From Saprospiraceae bacterium (GTDB lineage: Bacteria; Bacteroidota; Bacteroidia; Chitinophagales; Saprospiraceae), in contig JADJLN010000001.1 of assembly GCA_016710115.1 (NCBI GenBank), positions 186,001 through 250,000 on the forward strand: a stretch of DNA of 64,000 bases. The letters run 5' to 3'. The notes beneath the pieces were generated by a model, which was not told where the DNA came from, did not search any database, and saw only the letters and a list, made by a program, of their open reading frames with translations. A program made the translations under genes and the position numbers. Position 1 is the first letter of the stretch. Each line of letters opens with the position of its first letter. This document shows, in pieces, positions 54,698 through 63,663 of this stretch.

Positions 54698-55348
54698 TTA
54701 GAACACAAAATGATACCCGACAGCCAATTGAATTGTCCGGTTCTTGAAATCGACTTCTGTTGTCGTGCCATTCATGTCCGTGTACAACTGGTTGTCGAGT
54801 GTGGTCATGCCGATATCATATTGTCCCTGGAGAAAGATCCGGCCCAGGTAGGCGCGCAGACCCAAGGAAATGCCCAGGTCCGCTTCGTCAAACCGGTCGG
54901 GTACATCTTCTTCCCAGGTACCATCCACATTGCGGTCTGAACGGAAATGAATGCCATAATAGCCTCCGGCATAGACACCCAGTTGTTTCCAGATCTTGTA
55001 CTCCAGCTGGGGTTGGATATCCAGGTATTTGAACACCCATTTTTCATCGTCTGCCCCCGGATTGGTATTGATCATCTGTCCCCCACGCTGGTTGTACAGT
55101 ACGCCCACCTCGACTTCGATTCTGTCCAGGAAAATATACCCGAATCGTCCGCCAAAGGAAGTATAGGTAGCCGATTCCATGGATAATCCGGATATCTCAC
55201 TGGAGGCATTGATCCAGTTGATATTCAATCCGGCCTGGGGTGTAAAGGTGAATTGACCCATTGCGGCAGGCAGGCTCAGGACCGAGCACACAGCCAGGGT
55301 GAGACTGATCAGATAGGTCCGAGGCGTCTGTGTATGATTCATAAACAT
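54698..55348 (-). CDS. Outer membrane beta-barrel protein (porin family)
   Basis: A 216-residue protein with a signal peptide (LISLTLAVCSVLSLPAAMGQ) and eight or so amphipathic strands: FTFTPQAGLNINWI, YTSFGGRFGYIFLDRIEVEV, QPQLEYKIWKQLGVYAGGYY, LGISLGLRAYLGRIFLQGQY and the last strand QLAVGYHFVF ending in Phe. It is the common Bacteroidota porin/PorT-like barrel domain. Ligand and role are unknown. It follows the M48 gene's promoter region and is transcribed away from SIMPL/FKBP on the same strand. Confidence 0.85.
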   Translation of the reverse strand: MFMNHTQTPRTYLISLTLAVCSVLSLPAAMGQFTFTPQAGLNINWINASSEISGLSMESATYTSFGGRFGYIFLDRIEVEVGVLYNQRGGQMINTNPGADDEKWVFKYLDIQPQLEYKIWKQLGVYAGGYYGIHFRSDRNVDGTWEEDVPDRFDEADLGISLGLRAYLGRIFLQGQYDIGMTTLDNQLYTDMNGTTTEVDFKNRTIQLAVGYHFVF

Positions 55349-55429
55349 CTGGTTGCAATTGAGAATGAAAAAGGAGAAGAGCTTGACCGAACAAAGAAAA
55401 ACAAATCTACCATCTTCTGACCGATCGGG

Positions 55430-56068
55430 CTAGTTGGAACGGATTGCCCAGGTTGCCGTGACCCGCGCTTCGACGCTGACTTCAGCAGGATCTACATCCA
55501 GAGGCGCATCTTCTTTCATCGCTGACATGCGCACCTGCAACCCCCCACCCGGGTGAACCGGTTCTTCCCCGTACGTGATGTTCATCAACTCTCCCAGCGA
55601 AACACCACCTGCTGCAGCCAGGATGGCAGCGTCCTTCCGGGCTTGTACGACCGCCTTCCTTAACGCCTCCTCCTGTTGGGATGAGGGATCGGCCAGCCCG
55701 AATTGAAGTTGAAATTCTGCCTGACTTTCCGATCGGCTCAAAAGACCCAATACCTTGCTCAGCAGGTCCTTGTCGGCTGGCAGCTGGATACTCAGATTCT
55801 GACGAGCTTCATACCCTCTGAATGTCTGTTTGCCTTCGTGATAATCATAGGCTGGCTGAATGCTGAAATGCCCCGTTCGCAAATCGCTGACTTCCAGTCC
55901 CGCAATTTGCAGATCCGCCCGCAAGTGGTGAACTCGATTGGCCAATCCTTGCAGTGTTGGTCCGTATGCAGGGGTGGATTCAAGAATACTGAATGACAGC
56001 GTCACCTGGTCAGGAGTAGCTGTGACGACCGCCCTGCCCTGGACGGTAATATGGGGCACTTGATTCAT
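55430..56068 (-). CDS. SIMPL domain protein (DUF541)
   Basis: A 212-residue protein of the SIMPL/DUF541 family: PHITVQGRAVVTATPDQVTL at the N-terminus (the family's G-x-x-x-V-P-D), YGPTLQGLANRVHHLRADLQ, then GHFSIQPAYDYHEGKQTFRG and a C-terminal region with EEALRKAVVQARKDAAILAA and AAGGVSLGELMNITYGE. These proteins oligomerise; some are linked to oxidative stress tolerance. No signal peptide is seen, unlike many members, so this one may be cytoplasmic. It lies 24 bases after the FKBP gene on the same strand. Confidence 0.88.
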   Translation of the reverse strand: MNQVPHITVQGRAVVTATPDQVTLSFSILESTPAYGPTLQGLANRVHHLRADLQIAGLEVSDLRTGHFSIQPAYDYHEGKQTFRGYEARQNLSIQLPADKDLLSKVLGLLSRSESQAEFQLQFGLADPSSQQEEALRKAVVQARKDAAILAAAGGVSLGELMNITYGEEPVHPGGGLQVRMSAMKEDAPLDVDPAEVSVEARVTATWAIRSN

Positions 56069-56091
56069 TCGACCGGTTTGATGTACTCGGA

Positions 56092-56561
56092 TTATTGGAT
56101 ATTGATCAATTGAATATCAAAGATCAGGACAGAATTGGCGGGCACCTTGGGGGATGGTGAACTCGTCCCATAGGCCAATCCGGACGGAATCAATAGTTTG
56201 CCCTTTCCGCCTTTTCTGAATTTCGGGATGCCTTCCTGCCACCCTTTGATGACCTGGTTCAGGAAGAACGAAGGAGGATTTCCGGTGGCACTCTGGTCGA
56301 ATACATTGCCATTGGGGAGATAACCGATATACGCCACCGTCACTTTGGATTGGGACGTAGGATAGCTGGTCCCCGAACCGGGATCCTCGATAATATAATG
56401 CAATCCGGAGGACGTTTCTGGGCTGACAGACCATGGGTGGCCAGATAATCCTTGATGATGATCAGATCGGCCTCGAGTTGCAGTGCTGCCGAATTATCAT
56501 CCTTTGAACAGGACAGCAAGCCGAAAAACAACAACCCGAAAAGGGAACAAATGATGCGCAT
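56092..56561 (-). CDS. FKBP-type peptidyl-prolyl isomerase lipoprotein (frameshifted in this assembly)
   Basis: About 157 residues. The signal peptide MRIICSLFGLLFFGLLSC ends in a lipobox, then LQLEADLIIIKDYLATHG. The frame breaks after LSA: one more G in the run at 56420-56422 gives LSAPETSSGLHYIIEDPGSG, and the FKBP domain follows: KVTVAYIGYLPNGNVFDQSA, FFLNQVIKGWQEGIPKFRKG, KLLIPSGLAYG and a last strand LIFDIQLINIQ. FKBP domains isomerise X-Pro bonds; lipoprotein forms of this kind are typical of Bacteroidota and act in the envelope. Confidence 0.88.
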
Positions 56562-56705
56562 TGGAGATTGAATTCGGTTCGAAGATACGATCCTTTTTAT
56601 CCTCACCTTCTGCGTAAAACCGGTCATCCCGGGATGTTTCTCTCTCCATTTTTTTGGCTTTTGTCAAGCTGGCCTTTCTTTTGCCCTGAGAATACCGAAT
56701 CACCC

Positions 56706-58469
56706 ATGTCATCCGCCATGTTCCGAACGTGTTTACTGATCATTGTCTTCTCGCTCACTTTTTTCTACGGGATCAGGGCGCAGGTTCCACCTCACATTGA
56801 ACCTCCTTTCTGGTGGACCAATATGCCTGCAAATGAACTGCTCATCATCCTCCATGAAGAAGGTATAGGTGAATGGAACCCCTCCGTCCGCGAGAAGAGT
56901 GTCCGGCTCAACGAAGTCTTGCCTTGTGCCAATCCGAATTACCTGTTGTTGAAACTCCACTGGGATGCGGTGTTCAAGCCGTCAACCATCATCATCCGGC
57001 TGGAAAAGGAAGGATTGATCAGGGAGGTTCCATATGTGTTCAGGAACCGGGACAGGACACTCAAACCAATGGGGCTGACGCCAGCTGATGCGATCTACAG
57101 GATCACAACGGACCGGTTTGCCAATGGAAATCAAGGCAATGACAGGGTCTTGTCGGACAACGTGAACCGCAAAGACCCGCAGGCCCGTCATGGGGGTGAT
57201 CTGCAAGGCGTGATGGCACATACGGATCATATTCGCAGTCTGGGCATGACGGCGATTCAACTGGACCCCATCCAGAAAAATGAGGCGACTGATCGCTCTT
57301 TTTCCGGACAAACCATCACCAGCCATTTTGAAGTGGATCCTCGATTGGGCGATTCGACCATTTACCGGCAGCTGATCGGAAAACTTCACCGTCAGGAGTT
57401 GAAGATCATCCAGGAAATGATCTATCCCTGGGTCAGTGAACAGCATCACTTTGTTCAGGATCCACCGTTCCCGAACTGGAAGGAGAGCGGACAAACCGGT
57501 TCTTTCCGGGAGGAGACAGGCCGGTATTCCTGGCGGATCAATAACCCCGTGTTGACCACCTACCTCACTCAGATGTCCCTATGGTGGATGGAGGCGTATC
57601 ATCCGGATGCGCTATGCATTCCAGCATGTTCACAGATCGATCCTTTCTTTGTGGAACAGCTGACGGAACAGCTGGCCAAGGCCTATCCGGGCGTGACTGT
57701 TTTCGGGGAAGCAATGTCGGATGCGGGATCAGCAGAAAGGAGTCAGGTCGGGGCATCTGGGCGAGATCTTTGTCCAATTTCGATTCACGGCAATCTGTTA
57801 TTTCACCAGGCGATTGATGAATTGTTTTCACGGGAAGGTGAAAAGCATAGTGGAGTTGAGGGGCTCTATCAGTTGATGGCGGAAAATGAAAAACAAAAAA
57901 ATCCGGACGGTTCCATCCTTTTTGTGGACAATGCCGATTTGCCCCGGTATTTCAATCGAAAAGATAAAAAGCTGGAAAATTGGAAGATGGGTCTGGCAGT
58001 GCTGGCGACTGTCAAGGGGACGCCATCTATTTATTCGGGTACCGAGATCCTGGTCAACCAGAGCAGGAAAAACACATCGATCCGGCAGGATTTTCCGGGG
58101 GGGTGGAACAGGGACCGCAAGGACAAGTTTACGAAAGAGGGCCGGAAAAAAAATGAAGAAGAGGCGTTTCGTTACCTGCAACGACTGATGACCTGGCGAT
58201 CAAAAAGTCAGGCGATCATCCGCGGTACGATGGTGGCTTACCCGCCCCAGAAAAGTGTCTTTGCCTATTTTCGGAGATATGGAGAACAACTGGTGATGGT
58301 GATCATCAATACGGGCGAAACGGATGAGTCGGCGCAACTGGATCCGTGGATGGATACCCTTCGCGGATATACGGTTGGCAGGGATATCTTCAGTGGAAAA
58401 GAGTATCCACTGACTGGACCATGGTCTATGAAGGGCCTGGAATGCCGGGTGTTGGAGTTGGAGCGGTGA
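56706..58469 (+). CDS. Secreted GH13 (alpha-amylase/cyclomaltodextrinase-like) protein with degenerate active site
   Basis: A 587-residue protein: signal peptide (TCLLIIVFSLTFFYGIRAQ), an N-terminal cyclomaltodextrinase-type beta domain (IEPPFWWTNMPANELLIILH), a GH13 barrel and a C-terminal beta domain. The fold landmarks are clear (YRITTDRFANG, HGGDLQGV, SHFEVDPRLGDSTIYRQLIG, TPSIYSGTEI), but the catalytic motifs are not intact: region I reads QEMIYPW (237-242, for DxVxNH), region II ALCIPACSQ (302-310, nucleophile Asp replaced by Pro306, Arg by Cys), region IV NAD (409-411, His to Ala); only the acid/base Glu335 in FGEAM remains. It is most likely an inactive, glycan-binding or scaffolding homologue of SusA-type enzymes. 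Confidence 0.8.
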   Translation: MSSAMFRTCLLIIVFSLTFFYGIRAQVPPHIEPPFWWTNMPANELLIILHEEGIGEWNPSVREKSVRLNEVLPCANPNYLLLKLHWDAVFKPSTIIIRLEKEGLIREVPYVFRNRDRTLKPMGLTPADAIYRITTDRFANGNQGNDRVLSDNVNRKDPQARHGGDLQGVMAHTDHIRSLGMTAIQLDPIQKNEATDRSFSGQTITSHFEVDPRLGDSTIYRQLIGKLHRQELKIIQEMIYPWVSEQHHFVQDPPFPNWKESGQTGSFREETGRYSWRINNPVLTTYLTQMSLWWMEAYHPDALCIPACSQIDPFFVEQLTEQLAKAYPGVTVFGEAMSDAGSAERSQVGASGRDLCPISIHGNLLFHQAIDELFSREGEKHSGVEGLYQLMAENEKQKNPDGSILFVDNADLPRYFNRKDKKLENWKMGLAVLATVKGTPSIYSGTEILVNQSRKNTSIRQDFPGGWNRDRKDKFTKEGRKKNEEEAFRYLQRLMTWRSKSQAIIRGTMVAYPPQKSVFAYFRRYGEQLVMVIINTGETDESAQLDPWMDTLRGYTVGRDIFSGKEYPLTGPWSMKGLECRVLELER

Positions 58470-58486
58470 GTGGGTGAACCTGCGAG

Positions 58487-59104
58487 TTAATGAAGAAAGA
58501 CCAACCGGGTAAATTGCCAGATAGCCAGAGCCAGAAAAACGCCTGAAATCACCCTGTTGAGATGTCGGGTCAGACTCCCTGCATTCTTCTCGATCACTCG
58601 CCCGAGGAAGATAAACAAGGCCATCACGGCAAGTGCACCCAGCACGGCTCCTGCGATCATCCATCCCCACAGGGATCGATCATCCACAGGAAAATCCATC
58701 AGTCCCAGCCAGAGAAACCAGAACGGATAGACCAGGACGTTGATCAGGGACAGTCCAACCCCGCGTAAAAACGGTTGTTTCCGGATGACCTCCCCTTCCT
58801 GCCTGGCCGGTTTGGCGGTGAAATAGTGAAATGCCAGTCCCAGGAAGACAGGTATAGCGATCCATTGCAGGATGGTGTCCAGGGTGGTATTGTCGGCGAG
58901 CCACCGAAATCCGAAAAGGACCAACAGGATTTGCAACCCTTCGACCATGGTGGCCCCCAATCCCATCCACAGCGCAGGTCGGGGTCCGCGATGGACGGCT
59001 GTGGCCAGTACATTCAGGTTGATCATGCCAAAGGGAAGAGAACCCAGCAGGCTGATCCCGAAGGCCAGGGAGAAATACCACAGAGGTTGCAGGAGTAAAT
59101 CCAT
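58487..59104 (-). CDS. LysE family transporter
   Basis: A roughly 205-residue polytopic protein of the LysE/RhtB superfamily, with six hydrophobic segments: FSLAFGISLLGSLPFGMINL (PxGP-like region altered to LPFGMIN), ALWMGLGATMVEGLQILLVL, LDTILQWIAIPVFLGLAFHY, GVGLSLINVLVYPFWFLWLG, GWMIAGAVLGALAVMALFIF and ISGVFLALAIWQFTRLVFL. Family members export amino acids or related metabolites. The substrate is not known. The frame is open to 59155 but the conserved part starts at 59104. It converges with the GH13 gene. Confidence 0.82.
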   Translation of the reverse strand: MDLLLQPLWYFSLAFGISLLGSLPFGMINLNVLATAVHRGPRPALWMGLGATMVEGLQILLVLFGFRWLADNTTLDTILQWIAIPVFLGLAFHYFTAKPARQEGEVIRKQPFLRGVGLSLINVLVYPFWFLWLGLMDFPVDDRSLWGWMIAGAVLGALAVMALFIFLGRVIEKNAGSLTRHLNRVISGVFLALAIWQFTRLVFLH

Positions 59105-59477
59105 TATGGCAAAGGTAACTTCCGATTCGCGGATCATGATTTGTATGACCAGCACCCTGTCTGGAATGTCAGATTCAGGTCAAAATCAAACTTGTCCAGG
59201 ATCCGGATAGGGGTTTCTCCTTCTTCCTGTGTCTGTCTGAAAACGGGGAGCAAAACCCGGCATATTCTGGCACATCAAGTCTGCGTGTCAGATGCAGGAA
59301 ACTAGATTTTGTTTGGTATTGAAAGGTGGGAATTCGGGGCGGCATGGAGGCATACCGCCCCGTTCCTTTCTGGTCGAACTCCTCTCCAGTGTGATACCCT
59401 GATCCGGAATTCCTTTCTGAATAACCATATGCCAACGTTGTGTCAACCCCGATTCATCTGTTTTCTTGATTCCCTCC
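59105..59477. other. Intergenic region without recognised features
   Basis: Nothing supported by the sequence is seen in these 370 bases between the LysE start and the ATP-grasp stop (both minus strand). Overlapping frames on both strands are short and lack protein-like composition or start context. No hairpin or repeat was noticed. Confidence 0.5.
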
Positions 59478-60533
59478 TCAACTCCTCCCCCCTTCTTTAT
59501 ATCTCCACCAGTTCCGAAACTGACGCCATACGTCGCGGGCGGATTCTGCAGCGACGCCTCTGCTCTTCTGGGCCTGGCACAGCCGATACAGGATGGCCCA
59601 ATGGCGGGTAATGTCGCGATAGGCTTTCCAGAGTGGTCGACCGGGATGGTAAATATGAGCGGGTTCTGCAGCGACACCGTTGTATTCGAGGATGGAGAAG
59701 CATTCCCCCTTTTCCAGGTCGGCGAATGAACGACAACGCAGGTCGAACCGGCCATAAAACAGATCTGTACTACCCCGGCTGATCTGATCGAAAACGGCTG
59801 TCAGCTGAGGCGAGATCTTGTGGTTGGCATCCAGGAAGGTGGTGCCACGGCAATGGTTGCCTATGGGTTCGAGCAAGACACTCTGACCTGCTTCCGGTAT
59901 TCGGGACAACAGACCCGGCTGCTCCTTGCGCAATCTGCCCTGTTGAAAACTGGCCCGGGGGTCATTCAACATCAGTGTGTCAATGGTATTCTGTCCGTCG
60001 CCTGTGACCTTGAGAAATCCCTTCGCACACAGGGAGGTAATCTGCCCGGTTTGTGCATCGGGAAATCGGTGGTACATCAGACTGTATTCCTCTTCCCAAC
60101 TGATCAAATCCTGCACGAGAAAATCCACTCCCGGATGAGCCTGGATATGTGCCAACATGTCTTGGACGTCGTCACATTTGCGTACCAGAAATCCCCGTTC
60201 ACCCATATTGGGCTTGACGATGGCCGGCCATTGAATAACACTCTTGTTCACTTGTCGCAGAATGCCCTCTTCCCGTCGTTCCTGGCCAGCGATGAATACA
60301 GTATTTGGATATACTCCGGATGGCAGGTGCCGGTAGATATTGATCTTGGATTCACCCAGCAGGCCGCCGGTTTCGATCACCGGATTGGCCCGGGTGAAAA
60401 AGAACAGGTTGCCAGAACGGATGCCATAATACAGCCAGATCAGGATGACAGGGAGGTTGAAGAGCCAGGATGGCCAGAATTCCCAGTGTGTCCATCTGAC
60501 CCATTGATCCCTAAGGTGCCGGGAAGAGGTCAC
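59478..60533 (-). CDS. ATP-grasp domain protein (D-Ala-D-Ala ligase-like)
   Basis: A 351-residue protein with ATP-grasp landmarks: IQWPAIVKPNMGERGFLVRK, FLVQDLISWEEEYSLMYHRF, GQITSLCAKGFLKVTGDGQN, FYGRFDLRCRSFADLEKGEC and ILEYNGVAAEPAHIYHPGRP. The N-terminus has a hydrophobic segment (LFNLPVILIWLYYGI), so it may be membrane-associated. ATP-grasp enzymes join a carboxylate to an amine or thiol with ATP; the substrates are not inferable. It overlaps the NRDE gene by 23 bases and ends the four-gene minus-strand operon. Confidence 0.8.
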   Translation of the reverse strand: MTSSRHLRDQWVRWTHWEFWPSWLFNLPVILIWLYYGIRSGNLFFFTRANPVIETGGLLGESKINIYRHLPSGVYPNTVFIAGQERREEGILRQVNKSVIQWPAIVKPNMGERGFLVRKCDDVQDMLAHIQAHPGVDFLVQDLISWEEEYSLMYHRFPDAQTGQITSLCAKGFLKVTGDGQNTIDTLMLNDPRASFQQGRLRKEQPGLLSRIPEAGQSVLLEPIGNHCRGTTFLDANHKISPQLTAVFDQISRGSTDLFYGRFDLRCRSFADLEKGECFSILEYNGVAAEPAHIYHPGRPLWKAYRDITRHWAILYRLCQAQKSRGVAAESARDVWRQFRNWWRYKEGGRS

Positions 60534-61224
60534 GCCGCTCGGTTTGCTGGTGAAGAAGGTCCTTGTGGATCCAGTACGGGTTTTGTGTCGACAGGTGTGC
60601 CGCTGTCACACTGATGGTCCGTACCCGGTCTTCCCGGTTCATGATGAAATCATTCCGGCCATCACCGGTTTCCAGATGGTGGAAGGCAAGGATCTGATCG
60701 ATGTTCGGTTGGGGATGGGCCTGGAGAAACCGTTCGAATAAGCGACGGCGTCGCAGACGCACCGGATAGGGATAGAGTGTTGATGAAGACCAGATCCGGG
60801 TAGAGCCCGGTAGAATGGGTTCGATTTCCTTTTTCCGTCCGTTCCAGATCAGGACACGCGCGCCATCGTGATCGGCAAGAACCATGGTAAATGGCTCGAT
60901 GCCGTTCAGGCTTCCCTCTTCCATAAAGGCGTAAAAATCCGGATGATCAAAGGCATCCAGGACGATCAGTCCACGACTTCGGCGATAAGGGGGCCGATGT
61001 TGATGCTTGCGTCGTGCCCCGTTAAGGAGACAAATTGCCCGGCCCTGATCGGAGAAACAGATCCAGCTGCCTCCTGCTGTAGAGTCGACCGGGAAGTGAA
61101 GAGTTTCTCCTTGATCGGTGAGTCGATGGGTCAATTCCAGCGCGGCCCGGTGAGGAGCTTCATCACGATTGGAAGTCAGAAAATGCCCACCGGATCCATC
61201 AGGGATCCAGGTTACTGTGCACAT
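60511..61224 (-). CDS. NRDE family protein (TANGO2-like)
   Basis: A 237-residue protein with the NRDE signature: MCTVTWIPDGSGGHFLTSNR then DEAPHRA; the N-terminal Cys2 fits a Ntn-hydrolase nucleophile after Met removal. It continues GSWICFSDQGRAICLLNG, LDAFDHPDFYAFM and RIWSSSTLYPYPVRLRRR, and ends HLSTQNPYWI. The family includes eukaryotic TANGO2, linked to Golgi organisation and haem handling; bacterial function is unknown. Overlaps with the DinB gene (13 bases) and the ATP-grasp gene (23 bases) support co-expression. Confidence 0.9.
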   Translation of the reverse strand: MCTVTWIPDGSGGHFLTSNRDEAPHRAALELTHRLTDQGETLHFPVDSTAGGSWICFSDQGRAICLLNGARRKHQHRPPYRRSRGLIVLDAFDHPDFYAFMEEGSLNGIEPFTMVLADHDGARVLIWNGRKKEIEPILPGSTRIWSSSTLYPYPVRLRRRRLFERFLQAHPQPNIDQILAFHHLETGDGRNDFIMNREDRVRTISVTAAHLSTQNPYWIHKDLLHQQTERRDLFPAP

Positions 61225-61730
61225 TGTGAGGTCCGGTAGCGGATGGTCGAGGGAGCAACACCAAATCCGTCGGGAAGAGCGAAATGGGGGTTTTGCATCA
61301 TGATCCCGATCTTGATGATCGCCATGTGGTGGATGGCATGCTCGATACAGTAGATCAATTCCCGTGACAGAGAAGAGGGCACGGCAACCGGAGCGGAATG
61401 TGCATCCAGGTCATCCATATCCAGGATCAGTGGTTGATCGCCTTCCAGAACGTGCAACTGGCTGATCAGGTCTTCACAGATCCCTACAGCGAAGGTGGAG
61501 GACTGCTCGAGCTGCAGTTCCCGTACACGCAGACTGTAATTCACCCTGCCTGAAGCGTTCTGGCCCAGAAGACACTGGTAAAATTCAAGCAGATGACGTA
61601 CATGCTGTCCGACCGAAGCGCCAGACAGGACATCCTGAGCACCGGCGTAATCCGGGGCATTCAGATCGGATATGACCTTCTTGAGATCACTGAGCAGTGC
61701 CTGGGAGGCGTGGATAACCGGTTGAAACAT
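61212..61730 (-). CDS. DinB-like family protein
   Basis: A roughly 172-residue helical protein with the DinB/YfiT-type four-helix bundle: SGASVGQHVRHLLEFYQCLL near the start and ELIYCIEHAIHHMAIIKIGI further on; the His residues in these two motifs correspond to the metal triad of the family (H, H..H). The physiological role is unknown; some relatives are thiol-S-transferases. A longer frame open to 61832 overlaps the CvpA gene and has no conserved leader. It sits between cvpA and the NRDE gene, all on the minus strand. Confidence 0.85.
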   Translation of the reverse strand: MFQPVIHASQALLSDLKKVISDLNAPDYAGAQDVLSGASVGQHVRHLLEFYQCLLGQNASGRVNYSLRVRELQLEQSSTFAVGICEDLISQLHVLEGDQPLILDMDDLDAHSAPVAVPSSLSRELIYCIEHAIHHMAIIKIGIMMQNPHFALPDGFGVAPSTIRYRTSQCAQ

Positions 61731-61806
61731 GAGGCCAAAGATAACGAAAGAGGATTGTTGCTGATCTCGAAAACGATCGAAATCTTTTGATGGTATTTTC
61801 TTCCGG

Positions 61807-62343
61807 TCATTCGGCTTCTTCCGGGGCCCCATCTATGGCCTCTTTGGAGTCATTCCAGAACTTTTTGAAGACCGGTTTCAACTTCGTAAAGACGACCTGA
61901 GCCTGACCGGGCACCATCTCGAGCATTGGCCAGGTTATTGATTTTTCACGACTCTCGGGAGAGATCAACCCTCCCCGATTGATCAAGCCCAATGCGGATG
62001 CGAGGATAATCGTGGCCAACAGGGCATACAGGATCCCCCCCTGGATTTCATTGATGAAGTTGAGGTTGATCGTTTCCAGAAATCCTTCCAGCTTTTTCGC
62101 CAACCACCTGACCAGCCACATCACAACCAGGAAGGTGACCAGAAAACCGGCAAGGAAGAGGAGCGGGTGTTGGGTGTTCAGGACGTTTTGTAAACCGGCA
62201 GTGACCTCGGCTGCAAAACGCATACTGATCAACAGTCCGATCAACACGGAAACGACTGTAAAGACGGTCTTGATGATCCCGGCATGATACCCCTTGTAGA
62301 AGGCGAATCCGGCAATGGTCAAAAAGAGGATATCGATCCACAT
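61807..62343 (-). CDS. CvpA family membrane protein
   Basis: A 178-residue protein with four hydrophobic segments: MWIDILFLTIAGFAFYKGYH, GIIKTVFTVVSVLIGLLISM, LLFLAGFLVTFLVVMWLVRW and GGILYALLATIILASALGLI, ending in a soluble helical tail. The YKGYHAGIIKT stretch is the family motif (KG-x-x-x-G). CvpA in E. coli is needed for colicin V production, and its true function is unknown. The ATG at 62343 is within 100 bases of the divergent lipoprotein gene at 62443, so promoters of both lie in between. First gene of the operon. Confidence 0.88.
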   Translation of the reverse strand: MWIDILFLTIAGFAFYKGYHAGIIKTVFTVVSVLIGLLISMRFAAEVTAGLQNVLNTQHPLLFLAGFLVTFLVVMWLVRWLAKKLEGFLETINLNFINEIQGGILYALLATIILASALGLINRGGLISPESREKSITWPMLEMVPGQAQVVFTKLKPVFKKFWNDSKEAIDGAPEEAE

Positions 62344-62442
62344 ACACTGTACTTTGGTGGAAAAATAGGATTCTTTGTCCAAAACAAGAGAATGAGACAA
62401 CCAATCACCCGTCATTTGCACCAGATCAGAAAGGTGCAATCC

Positions 62443-63123
62443 ATGCGAAACTATACTCTTTTTGTTTTCACTGCAATCCTCCTGTTGACAGGTTGTCAGA
62501 AGGAGCAGGCGACACTGGAGTTGAGTGATGAAGATTTGCTCTCCACGCTGGAGGCCAACCTGCGTACCGACGATGGTGGGGTCATTCTCGACGTCCAGGG
62601 TGCTGTAGGTGTTATCGGATCGGCCATGTTCCCATGCAACTGGACCACGGAAACAACCTACAAAAAGAATAACGCGATCTTCAATCTGAACCAGCAGGTT
62701 ACCTGGAAGGTCATCTGTGTGGAACAGGTGCCAGATAAGATCGTCTACTCCCAAACCGGTTCCTGGCAGTTGAACCGACTGTTTCTTCAAGCTGCCAGCA
62801 ATACACAATCCACGTTATATATCACGCAATTGACCAATACGGAGAATTACCTGGTCAACGGAGATGTATTGCGTGAAGGACAGAACATCCTCACCCGCCC
62901 CACTTTTTCCCGGGAATTTGCCCATAGTTTCTCCCTGACGTTTCAGCATGTGGCCATCCGAAAATCCAATCAAACTATCGCCTCCGGGAAGGCGGTTTTT
63001 CAAATCGCCGGGGAGGTGAAGGATGGGAAACCATTCAGTGAAGAAGGCAGCCTGGTCTTTCATGGTGACAAAACAGCGTCCATGGAATTCAATGGGAAAA
63101 AATATACTATTTCCTGGATGTGA
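62443..63123 (+). CDS. Hypothetical lipoprotein
   Basis: A 226-residue lipoprotein: MRNYTLFVFTAILLLTGCQK ends in the lipobox LLTGC. The mature part is beta-rich with repeated polar strands (VGVIGSAMFPCNWTTETTYK; QTGSWQLNRLFLQAAS; GKAVFQIAGEV; HGDKTASMEFNGKKYTISW). No family recognised. A longer frame to 62284 overlaps the divergent cvpA gene. It stands alone before the toxin-antitoxin locus. Confidence 0.7.
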   Translation: MRNYTLFVFTAILLLTGCQKEQATLELSDEDLLSTLEANLRTDDGGVILDVQGAVGVIGSAMFPCNWTTETTYKKNNAIFNLNQQVTWKVICVEQVPDKIVYSQTGSWQLNRLFLQAASNTQSTLYITQLTNTENYLVNGDVLREGQNILTRPTFSREFAHSFSLTFQHVAIRKSNQTIASGKAVFQIAGEVKDGKPFSEEGSLVFHGDKTASMEFNGKKYTISWM

Positions 63124-63198
63124 TGAAGAGGTTATGAGTAAGGAGGTTATGAGGGGTTGAGCGTAGTCGAGTTCATCATCAACCGGAATCACCTATTA

Positions 63199-63663
63199 TC
63201 AATGACTTGGCAATTCATACAACTTTCCATCAAATGGGAATGGAATGGCATCCATCAACCTGACATTTTTGAATTCAGTGTGCAATGGATTGATCAAATA
63301 ATTAAAACAGGGATGAATCCATGCTGATGCAACTTTCAAGATCAGGTATTTATTTGATCTGACAAACTCATCACCAATCGCTTGGCTCTCATTTTTCAGG
63401 TCTACCCAAACTGTTTGGTAAAAACCTGGATCAACCTCAGCAATTTCAACATCTGGAAGGACAATTATTTGTAACCAATAATCCAGAGGAGGTGAACTCG
63501 GTGGAACATAGCTATACAGTTCAACGGCACAAAGCGCAGCAGATTCTGCGGTATAAAGCATCGGTATCCCTAGTGAATTCCATCGGTTACCTGACATCTT
63601 CATTGCACCACTGCCAGAGAGGTCTGCCACATACGCCTTCTTGCAAAGACGATACACAATCAT
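63199..63663 (-). CDS. RES domain toxin (NAD+ degrading)
   Basis: A 154-residue RES-family protein: MIVYRLCKKAYVADLSGSGA then SGNRWNSLGIPMLYTAES, AALCAVELYSYVPP, and DEFVRSNKYLILKVASAWIH with NYLINPLHTEF at the C-terminus. The invariant Arg, Tyr/Trp, Glu and Ser positions of the RES fold (R..W..Y..E..S) are all present. Characterised RES toxins cleave NAD+ by phosphorolysis or ADP-ribosylate targets. Its ATG overlaps the stop of the upstream antitoxin gene by four bases, as usual in this system. Confidence 0.9.
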   Translation of the reverse strand: MIVYRLCKKAYVADLSGSGAMKMSGNRWNSLGIPMLYTAESAALCAVELYSYVPPSSPPLDYWLQIIVLPDVEIAEVDPGFYQTVWVDLKNESQAIGDEFVRSNKYLILKVASAWIHPCFNYLINPLHTEFKNVRLMDAIPFPFDGKLYELPSH

